NCBI GenBank assembly: GCA_046313435.1
Contig: JBKBYG010000053.1
Span: forward strand, 1 to 6,230
Direction of reading: 5' to 3'
Source: JBKBYG01 sp046313435
GTDB taxonomy: Bacteria; Pseudomonadota; Alphaproteobacteria; Rickettsiales; Arcanibacteraceae
DNA length: 6,230 nucleotides
Shown: one piece after another, positions 1 through 4,801 of the stretch
How the letters are laid out: each line of letters opens with the position of its first letter
Position numbering within the stretch: position 1 is the first letter of the stretch
Made by a program: the position numbers and the translations under genes
The notes under the pieces: generated by a model
The model's input: only the letters and a program-made list of their open reading frames with translations
Told to the model about the DNA's origin: nothing
Database searches by the model: none

Positions 1-356
1 CAATTAATTGGATAGTAATGCGTAATAGGTTAAGTAATATTGATGCTAAAAACAAACGTAATATGGCCATAATACTTGATAAATTAGCTCAACGGATAGG
101 TTTTAGAGTAGCACCAGGATTTAGTGAAAGAGTAATATTTAAAGAATTATTTTTACAAGGTCTAACTTTATTAGATTTAAAAGGTGAAGTTGCAAGGAAG
201 TTTGGATTTTCCTTTAATATATCACATATTGCAGCAAGACAAGAACTTAGAGATTTTTTAAAATTTCTGCAAATACCTAAAATAGACAAGGCATTGAACG
301 AAAATCAAGCTGACATTAAATCAATAAGTTCTAAAAATTTGGTAGAGGTAGAATAA
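1..356 (+). CDS. mipZ: Division-plane positioning ATPase MipZ (ParA family), 3' fragment cut by window edge
   Basis: MipZ is a ParA/MinD-like P-loop ATPase that, in alphaproteobacteria, forms a gradient from the ParB-bound poles and inhibits FtsZ there, placing the division septum at midcell. Only its C-terminal part is present. The frame is open to the left edge: before the ATG at 18 it reads I-N-W-I-V, continuing into MRNRLS, which matches the family stretch around 'DWIVxRNRLS...RNK'. The family's C-terminal block follows, 'RIGFRVAPGFSERVIFKELF' and then 'GLTLLDL'. The ATG at 18 is therefore an internal methionine and not the start. The P-loop and Switch regions lie outside the window. About 30 residues after the family core (LNENQADIKS onward) form a hydrophilic tail. 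The J-domain gene starts 19 bp downstream, so the two are probably co-transcribed. The family call is firm from motif recall; a generic ParA/MinD-like ATPase is the only alternative. Confidence 0.86.
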   Translation, partial: INWIVMRNRLSNIDAKNKRNMAIILDKLAQRIGFRVAPGFSERVIFKELFLQGLTLLDLKGEVARKFGFSFNISHIAARQELRDFLKFLQIPKIDKALNENQADIKSISSKNLVEVE

Positions 357-375
357 AATTTTACTAATTTAAATT

Positions 376-807
376 ATGATAGTTTTAATAATTTTGTTCA
401 TAGGAATTTCGTATTATTTTTTGAGAACAAAAAGTAAAAAGCAAATTAAAAAACTAATAATAACATATGGAGTCCTTTTGTTTTCTGTGGTTTGTTTGCG
501 ATTAGGTTTGGGTTCAGTTGGACTAGCTTCATTACTTTATATAATATTTTCTCCTTTTATTTCTAGGTTCAATATTGAGAAGTATATTAAAAATTTTAAA
601 GAAAATAATAGTGTAAGGTATAATAATTCTTCAATGACAATTAAAGAAGCTGAAGAAATATTAGAAGTTTCGAAAGATGCAAGTAGAGATGAGATCAAAC
701 AATCATATTATAAATTGATGCATAAAATACATCCTGATACTGGAGGAACAAAATATTTTGCAAATAAATTGACTGAAGCATATAAAATGCTTATTAATAA
801 TAAATAA
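376..807 (+). CDS. Membrane-anchored J-domain protein (DnaJ / Pam18-Tim14-like)
   Basis: This 143-residue protein has a hydrophobic N-terminal part and a C-terminal J domain. Hydrophobic segments lie at about 1-16, 27-44 and 46-62, with a strongly basic stretch (RTKSKKQIKK, 17-26) between the first two. By the positive-inside rule this gives an outside N-terminus, three crossings and a cytoplasmic J domain. The J domain spans about 87-143 and carries the HPD motif at 119-121, which stimulates the ATPase of DnaK-type Hsp70s. The string 'HPDTGG' followed by 'YFANKLTEAYKML' resembles the short, terminal J domains of mitochondrial Pam18/Tim14 and their alphaproteobacterial relatives, not the multi-domain DnaJ, since there is no G/F region or zinc finger. 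Its client is unknown. The ATG at 376 has no clear Shine-Dalgarno, and the 19 bp gap from mipZ suggests one transcript. The J-domain call is firm; the Pam18-like label is by similarity only. Confidence 0.85.
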   Translation: MIVLIILFIGISYYFLRTKSKKQIKKLIITYGVLLFSVVCLRLGLGSVGLASLLYIIFSPFISRFNIEKYIKNFKENNSVRYNNSSMTIKEAEEILEVSKDASRDEIKQSYYKLMHKIHPDTGGTKYFANKLTEAYKMLINNK

Positions 808-879
808 TATCGAAACTAAGTATTTAAAATTGTTCTAGAATTTATAGTAAATGCTAAAAGATTAAATGCTTATTTTTTA

Positions 880-885
880 TATAAT
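880..885 (+). promoter_or_regulatory. Candidate -10 box for the BON lipoprotein gene
   Basis: A perfect TATAAT lies 20 bp before the ATG at 906, giving a leader of roughly 14 nt if used. No convincing -35 hexamer sits 16-18 bp upstream (the bases there are A-rich). In such AT-rich DNA a TATAAT can occur by chance, so this is tentative. An alternative is read-through from the mipZ/J-domain unit, since no terminator is visible between 808 and 905. Confidence 0.3.
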
Positions 886-905
886 AGTTATTTTTGTGAG
901 TATGT

Positions 906-1493
906 ATGAAGTATATTTTAATTATAAGCTTATTATTAAATCTATGTGGGTGCTTGCCTGCAATTTTTAGTGCGGCTGCTACTACAGGTGTAGTGCTTAC
1001 GCAGGATCGTTCTGCAGGAAATGCACTTGATGATGCAACAATATGGGCAAAAATAAAATCCTCTTATCTTCAAGATGATATTAATAACTTATTTGCACAT
1101 ATAGATGTTAAAGTTAATGAAGCTAGAGTATTACTCACAGGTTATACTACAGATCCTGAGATTAGGATAAAGGCGGTTCAAATTGCTTGGGAACAAAAAG
1201 GCGTTAAAGAAGTTATAAATGAAATTAATTTAACAGAACCTACAGATAAATTGGCTATAAAAGATTATAGTTTAGATACATGGATTACTGCTCAAATTAA
1301 AGCTAAACTACTAGTGAATAAATATATAAAATCTGTAAATTATAGTGTAATTACGCTAAACCAAACTGTTTATTTGTTTGGGGTTGCCCAAGACGAAGAT
1401 GAATTAAATAATGTTTCTGATATTGTTAGTAAAACAAGGTTTGTTAAACATGTAATTAGCCATGTTAAAATTAAGGAAAATATAGAAGGCTAA
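906..1493 (+). CDS. Two-BON-domain lipoprotein (DolP/YraP- and OsmY-like)
   Basis: This 195-residue protein is probably an outer-membrane lipoprotein facing the periplasm. A short signal peptide (MKYILIISLLL) ends in the lipobox L-C-G-C, with Cys16 as the lipidated residue. Leu17 at position +2 is not the Asp that retains lipoproteins in the inner membrane of E. coli. After an Ala/Thr/Gly-rich linker, two BON domains follow at about 44-110 and 124-190. Each begins with a helix (DDATIWAKIK; LDTWITAQIKAKL) and has the beta-strand and glycine signature (VLLTGY at 75-80; VYLFGVA at 155-161). The architecture and the lead-in 'DRSAGNALDDATIW' match the dual-BON lipoprotein family of E. coli DolP (YraP), which helps keep the outer membrane intact. 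BON domains bind phospholipid or other envelope ligands. A weak GAG lies 5 nt before the ATG. The gene converges on mreC with a 10 bp gap. Family confidence is high; the exact role is inferred. Confidence 0.88.
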   Translation: MKYILIISLLLNLCGCLPAIFSAAATTGVVLTQDRSAGNALDDATIWAKIKSSYLQDDINNLFAHIDVKVNEARVLLTGYTTDPEIRIKAVQIAWEQKGVKEVINEINLTEPTDKLAIKDYSLDTWITAQIKAKLLVNKYIKSVNYSVITLNQTVYLFGVAQDEDELNNVSDIVSKTRFVKHVISHVKIKENIEG

Positions 1494-1503
1494 TATTTAC
1501 AAG

Positions 1504-2346
1504 CTATTTAATTATTACAGATACAAAGTTAAGTTGATTTAAATTAGCTTTAATTTTCATTTTAACTTTTTCATCATTTTTTGAATCAACATATCCAACA
1601 ATTATACCTGCAGGAAAAAATTCTTCATCCCCTAATGTAACTACCGCTTCACCAATTTGGGGGTCAGCATCTTTTGGAAGATATAGTAATTCCAGACTTG
1701 CAGAATTATCACCTGATGTAATTGCTTTTTCTCTTGATTCTGCTAATAAAACTGGAATTTTTGACTGAAAATCATTTATAAGAAGAATACGCGCAGTTTT
1801 TTTGTTAACCTCTAATATTCGTCCAACAAGTCCATCTTTATTAACAACCACTTGTCCTTTTTTAATTCCATTTATTTCGCCTGCAGAAATAATAGATTTC
1901 CTCATATAAGGACCACTAACGTTACCTATAACTTTAGCAGTTATGTATTTTGGTTCAAATTCATTCACAAAATTTAAAAGTTTCTTTAACTCAATATTTT
2001 CATAAATAATGTGCTTTAAATTTTCATATTCTGCTAATAGTAAATTATTTTCTTCTTTCAAAAAAATATTTTGCTCATATGCATTAATTAAATTACGAAA
2101 ATCGGTAGGAGAATCCAAAAGAGAGGTAATTACATCTGATACATTGGATATAACTGGATAAGTAAAATCCATAACTAGATCTCGAGTTATTTTAAGAAAA
2201 TTACTCTCATGGCGATAATCAATTATAATTATAATTGAAAAGACTAAAACTAGTATAAATAAATAAAATTTTTTAAAAACTAATCGAAGGCTTTTTAATA
2301 TCTGTATCAATAAAATAGCTAGTTTATTTAGCTGCCTTTCAATCAT
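1504..2346 (-). CDS. mreC: Rod shape-determining protein MreC
   Basis: MreC links the cytoplasmic MreB filaments to the periplasmic wall-synthesis enzymes (PBP2/RodA) in the elongasome. The 280-residue product has the standard layout. A basic cytoplasmic N-terminus is followed by one membrane segment at about 27-43 (FYLFILVLVFSIIIII), a coiled coil at about 84-127 that includes 'LKEENNLL' and 'ENIELKKLLNFV', and the two-barrel MreC fold from about 133 to the end. The core signature 'GINGIKKGQVVVNKDGLVG'-type block is seen at 156-175 as GEINGIKKGQVVV and DGLVGRI, and the late 'FFPAGIIVGYV' (243-253) is also typical. Length is ordinary for the family. The start lies 14 bp after the mreB stop, without a clear Shine-Dalgarno, so coupling to mreB translation is likely. 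mreD does not follow: the next gene is convergent. Confidence is high. Confidence 0.95.
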   Translation of the reverse strand: MIERQLNKLAILLIQILKSLRLVFKKFYLFILVLVFSIIIIIDYRHESNFLKITRDLVMDFTYPVISNVSDVITSLLDSPTDFRNLINAYEQNIFLKEENNLLLAEYENLKHIIYENIELKKLLNFVNEFEPKYITAKVIGNVSGPYMRKSIISAGEINGIKKGQVVVNKDGLVGRILEVNKKTARILLINDFQSKIPVLLAESREKAITSGDNSASLELLYLPKDADPQIGEAVVTLGDEEFFPAGIIVGYVDSKNDEKVKMKIKANLNQLNFVSVIIK

Positions 2347-2360
2347 TTATTAAACTATAC

Positions 2361-3401
2361 TTAATCTTGCTTAAACAACACATGTTGAAGTTTTTTAAAA
2401 TCCTCTAAAACTTTGCCTATTCCTAGAGCAACGCAGAAAAGTGCTTCATCTGCAATAATAACAGGTAACTTAGTAGCTTCTCTTAAAACATAATCAAGGT
2501 TATTTAAAAGTGATCCACCGCCAGTCATTACTATACCTTTATCGACAATATCAGATGATAATTCTGGAGGTGTGCATTCAAGCGCAATTTTAACTGCTTC
2601 AATTATTTGACTGACAGGCTCAATTAAACTTTCAGAAATTTGAGCTTCGCTAAGGGAAATCTCTTTTGGTATCCCATTAATCAAATCTCTCCCTTTAATT
2701 TCCATCATTTTGCCTTGGCCATCTTCAGGTTGACATGCACTTCCAATTTGTTTTTTGATTTTTTCAGCTGTTGACTCTCCTATAAGCAAATTATGATGTC
2801 TACGTATATAAGATATAATAGCCTCGTCCATCTTATCTCCACCAACTCTTACTGAGCGGGAATATACAATCCCTCCAAGGGAAAGTACTGCTACTTCTGT
2901 AGTTCCTCCACCAATATCTACAATCATTGAACCTGTAGGTTCAGTGACAGGAAGGCTAGCACCAATTGCAGCTGCCATTGGTTCTTCTATCAGATATACT
3001 TCGCGTGCACCAGCGCTTTCAGCTGCTTCTTGTATTGCTCTTCTCTCTACTGGAGTAGAACCTGAGGGAACGCAAATAATAATTAATGGTCCTGTAAAAC
3101 TTCTTCTATTATGCACTTCCCGGATTAGATTTTTAATCATTTCTTCAGCGCCTTTAAAATCGGCAATTACACCATCTTTTAGAGGTCTCTTAGCTTCAAT
3201 CCCTGGAGGAGTTCTCCCAAGCATCATTTTTGCTTCATGTCCAAATGCATAAGGACGAGTTGTTGCATTTTCATGCAGTAACGCTATTACTGAAGGAACA
3301 TTACTGACAATACCTCTATCTTTAACATACACAAGTGAATTAGCAGTACCTAAATCAATTCCCATATCACAAGATAAGAAGCCTAAAAGTTTAGAAAACA
3401 T
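2361..3401 (-). CDS. mreB: Rod shape-determining protein MreB (bacterial actin)
   Basis: MreB is the actin-like ATPase that forms membrane-bound filaments and directs lateral peptidoglycan synthesis through MreC, RodA and PBP2. Read from the ATG at 3401 the protein has 346 residues, normal for the family. An amphipathic membrane-binding N-terminus (MFSKLLGFLS) precedes the phosphate-1 loop 'DLGTANSLVY' (16-25). The ATPase region 'LIEEPMAAAIGA' lies at 137-148, phosphate-2 'DIGGGTTEV' at 162-170, and the adenosine motif 'GIVMTGGGSLLNNLD' at 289-303. A TTG nine bases upstream (3410) also opens the frame. ATG is preferred because an AGG lies 10 nt before it but only 1 nt before the TTG, and because MreB proteins usually begin near 'MFSKLLG'. 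Departures from the usual sequence are 'SNVPSV' where most have 'NEPSV', and 'DEALFCVALGIG' where most have 'DPLxCVAxGTG'. The gene heads an mreB-mreC operon. Confidence is very high. Confidence 0.97.
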   Translation of the reverse strand: MFSKLLGFLSCDMGIDLGTANSLVYVKDRGIVSNVPSVIALLHENATTRPYAFGHEAKMMLGRTPPGIEAKRPLKDGVIADFKGAEEMIKNLIREVHNRRSFTGPLIIICVPSGSTPVERRAIQEAAESAGAREVYLIEEPMAAAIGASLPVTEPTGSMIVDIGGGTTEVAVLSLGGIVYSRSVRVGGDKMDEAIISYIRRHHNLLIGESTAEKIKKQIGSACQPEDGQGKMMEIKGRDLINGIPKEISLSEAQISESLIEPVSQIIEAVKIALECTPPELSSDIVDKGIVMTGGGSLLNNLDYVLREATKLPVIIADEALFCVALGIGKVLEDFKKLQHVLFKQD

Positions 3402-3411
3402 ATTATTCAAA

Positions 3412-3417
3412 CCTAAT
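3412..3417 (-). promoter_or_regulatory. Probable ribosome-binding site of mreB
   Basis: On the - strand the bases read ATTAGG, with the AGG 10 nt before the ATG at 3401 and only 1 nt before the alternative TTG at 3410. The spacing decides the start in favour of ATG. The match to the anti-Shine-Dalgarno is short, so support is moderate. Confidence 0.4.
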
Positions 3418-3421
3418 CTCT

Positions 3422-3449
3422 TTTATAATTTTTATAATTAATTAGTGAA
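3422..3449 (-). promoter_or_regulatory. Candidate mreB promoter
   Basis: On the - strand TTCACT (3449-3444) and TATAAA (3427-3422) are separated by 16 bp, ending about 20 bp before the mreB ATG. A second reading uses TTAAGG as the -35 with 18 bp spacing. It lies just downstream of the hairpin at 3475-3503, which would give mreBC its own transcript independent of the upstream gene. The region is strongly AT-rich, including a near-tandem TTTATAATT pair at 3422-3439, so chance matches are likely. Confidence 0.28.
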
Positions 3450-3474
3450 ATGTACCTTAAATAAATTATTCTTC

Positions 3475-3503
3475 AAGAAGTAATTTACAAAAAATTACTT
3501 CTT
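3475..3503 (-). terminator. 12-bp perfect stem-loop after the orphan gene, possible terminator
   Basis: The arms AAGAAGTAATTT (3475-3486) and AAATTACTTCTT (3492-3503) are exact reverse complements around a 5-nt loop. It lies 31 bp past the orphan's stop and before mreB, where a terminator or attenuator for - strand transcription would be expected. Only two of the twelve pairs are G:C. On the - strand the stem is followed by GAAGAATAATTTATTT, which is not a pure U-run. On the + strand it ends in TTTT (3502-3505), a better U-tract, but no + strand gene ends here. It could instead be a protein-binding dyad or an RNA-processing site. Confidence 0.42.
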
Positions 3504-3520
3504 TTAGTAAATATAATATG

Positions 3521-3557
3521 GATAATCAAATAATTATCTTGTCCAGGTTTGATTATC
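3521..3557. repeat. 10-bp inverted repeat spanning the orphan gene's stop codon
   Basis: GATAATCAAA (3521-3530) and TTTGATTATC (3548-3557) are perfect reverse complements separated by 17 bases. The right arm encodes the Asp-Asn-Gln near the orphan's C-terminus and the stop codon (3534-3536) falls in the loop. GATAAT at 3521 can also pair with ATTATC at 3533-3538, so alternative hairpins compete. It might take part in 3'-end formation together with the stem-loop at 3475-3503. The structure is seen directly; any function is inferred. Confidence 0.4.
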
Positions 3558-4613
3558 AGGATTCTTGAAAGTTTTATTAAGGTCATGAAACTTTACTTTT
3601 TTAATAGGCTTATAAGTTAAAGATTCTAAAAATGGTTCACCAGAAAAAATTTTAGTCTTTTTAAAAGGTTGACTAGAGTCTTTAGATTCGTCAGAGTTTT
3701 CATCAAAATTAAAATCGTTACAACTTTCAGTCTTCATATCCGACTCAATATTTTCAGCATCAGATTTATTGCTAATTTCTGAATTTTTCATCAATTGTTT
3801 AATGCTCTCATTAATTCTTTCTTCATCTTCAGAATTTAGATTGTCGTTAATTTCTTCATCGCTTGATGAAAAAGACGCATTTGTACTGACAGTTGACGCG
3901 TTAATTTGCGCTTGATTACTAATTTCTTGAACATAATTTGTCACTCTGTTTTGAATAATTTTAATAATTCCTTTAAGTTCCAAAAACTCTTCATTGTCTT
4001 TAACTAATGAATTTAAAGATTGTAGAAAATCTAAATATGTTTTGTTTAATTTTTCGTTATAAATATTTGGATTTTTAGAATAAAGAGGATAATTATTTAA
4101 ATATTTATCACCCTTGCAATATTCATTAGTTGTGAAATACTTGTATATTACAGATAGTTGCGCAATATGTTTTTCTGATTTATTCAAGTTCTTTAAATAT
4201 TCATTTGCCAATAATAAGTTGGATTTAATAAATCTTCTTAAAGAAATTGCTTGATCGTCTTTAAAGTTGTGAACAGGAGTTGATTTTCTGCTTAATTGTT
4301 TTTCATTTAATCTTTGTTCATTTTCTAAAATGAACATTGCAGATTTTACAAGATCCTTGACAACATTTTTCTTATCTTCATCAATTACTAGTGTGTATAA
4401 GTTTTTATTAATCATATACAAAATTTTATGAGCTTCAATTTTTTTAGCTAAACTGCTGGTGTTAGACCCTATAGATTTTATATATTCTTCATACTTATTT
4501 ATTAATTCACTAAAATGAAACACTTGATTTTCGTTCGAAAAATTTTTTATTTTTTTTATTTCTAACTTAGTATTGTCGAAATTTATTTCGGTAAATTTTT
4601 TTGTTTTATTCAT
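3534..4613 (-). CDS. Orphan hydrophilic protein, helical N-terminal part with acidic Ser-rich linker
   Basis: I do not recognise this protein. Read from the ATG at 4613 it has 359 residues; a TTG two codons upstream (4619) extends the frame, but neither start has a clear Shine-Dalgarno. There is no signal peptide and no membrane segment. Numbering from the TTG, three parts can be seen. Residues 35-235 are Lys/Asn/Leu-rich and probably mostly alpha-helical (for example HFSELINKYEEYIKSI, NEEFLELKGIIKIIQNRV). Residues 240-318 are acidic, rich in Ser, Asn and Asp, and likely disordered (FSSSDEEINDN, NSEDEERIN, DENSDESKDSS). Residues 319-361 are a basic tail (KKTKIF, KPIKKVKF, ending NPDNQTWTR). 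Base composition looks like that of its neighbours, so recent transfer is not evident. An intact 1-kb frame in a reduced genome argues that it is a real gene. A secreted host-directed protein is possible in Rickettsiales, but this is inference only. Confidence 0.72.
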   Translation of the reverse strand: MNKTKKFTEINFDNTKLEIKKIKNFSNENQVFHFSELINKYEEYIKSIGSNTSSLAKKIEAHKILYMINKNLYTLVIDEDKKNVVKDLVKSAMFILENEQRLNEKQLSRKSTPVHNFKDDQAISLRRFIKSNLLLANEYLKNLNKSEKHIAQLSVIYKYFTTNEYCKGDKYLNNYPLYSKNPNIYNEKLNKTYLDFLQSLNSLVKDNEEFLELKGIIKIIQNRVTNYVQEISNQAQINASTVSTNASFSSSDEEINDNLNSEDEERINESIKQLMKNSEISNKSDAENIESDMKTESCNDFNFDENSDESKDSSQPFKKTKIFSGEPFLESLTYKPIKKVKFHDLNKTFKNPDNQTWTR

Positions 4614-4648
4614 ATTCAAATCATTATCAAGTTGTTAATTGTTCTTAA

Positions 4649-4677
4649 TATATAAATATTAATTTTAATTAATTCAA
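4649..4677 (-). promoter_or_regulatory. Candidate promoter of the orphan gene
   Basis: On the - strand TTGAAT (4677-4672) and TATATA (4654-4649) are separated by 17 bp, which would give a leader of about 30 nt before the ATG at 4613. Both hexamers match consensus at about four of six positions. The surrounding DNA is almost pure A and T, so the site is tentative. Confidence 0.25.
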
Positions 4678-4718
4678 GTTATTTTAACATAAATTTATAT
4701 TAATTTACTTTAATAAAA

Positions 4719-4733
4719 GCGTATACGGACCGC
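4719..4733. promoter_or_regulatory. Small GC-rich dyad upstream of manC, possible operator
   Basis: Within an otherwise A/T-dominated 188 bp spacer, 15 bases read GCGTATACGGACCGC. They contain the perfect palindrome CGTATACG (4720-4727) and the overlapping odd dyad CGG-A-CCG (4726-4732). The dyad lies 12 bp upstream of the candidate manC -35 box, a place where a regulator could bind. No known operator is recognised. Confidence 0.25.
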
Positions 4734-4744
4734 AAAGAAATTAC

Positions 4745-4771
4745 TTTACAAATATCAAGAATTGATATAAT
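4745..4771 (+). promoter_or_regulatory. Candidate manC promoter
   Basis: TTTACA (4745-4750, five of six bases of the -35 consensus) and a perfect TATAAT (4766-4771) lie 31 bp before the manC ATG, predicting a leader of about 24 nt. The 15 bp spacing is shorter than the preferred 17, which weakens the call. It is the best promoter-like pair in the window. Confidence 0.45.
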
Positions 4772-4801
4772 TAGCTCAGAATTAACTTTTAATAGCAAAA
4801 T

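Noticed and set aside
89..289. A 66-codon open frame on the - strand within mipZ
   Set aside because: It lies opposite the conserved MipZ C-terminal block and has no ribosome-binding site or recognisable motif.
833..840. Palindrome TTCTAGAA in the 808-905 spacer as a terminator or operator
   Set aside because: It does not extend beyond 8 bp, has no loop or U-tract, and short A/T palindromes are common in this DNA.
1455..1494. ATTAGC / GCTAAT pair as a terminator for the BON lipoprotein gene
   Set aside because: Only 6 bp of stem around a 28-nt loop, inside coding sequence and without a U-run; not distinguishable from chance.
2944..3252. A 102-codon open frame on the + strand inside mreB
   Set aside because: It is fully antisense to the conserved ATPase core of mreB and its translation shows no family resemblance; it is a by-product of mreB codon use.
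3402..3410. TTG at 3410 as the mreB start
   Set aside because: The nearest AGG is 1 nt away, too close for a ribosome-binding site, while the ATG at 3401 has 10 nt spacing and matches the usual N-terminus of the family.
4614..4801. Possible tRNA, small RNA or riboswitch in the divergent spacer
   Set aside because: No cloverleaf, conserved aptamer core or strong hairpin is visible; apart from promoter-like hexamers and the small GC-rich dyad it is low-complexity A/T sequence.
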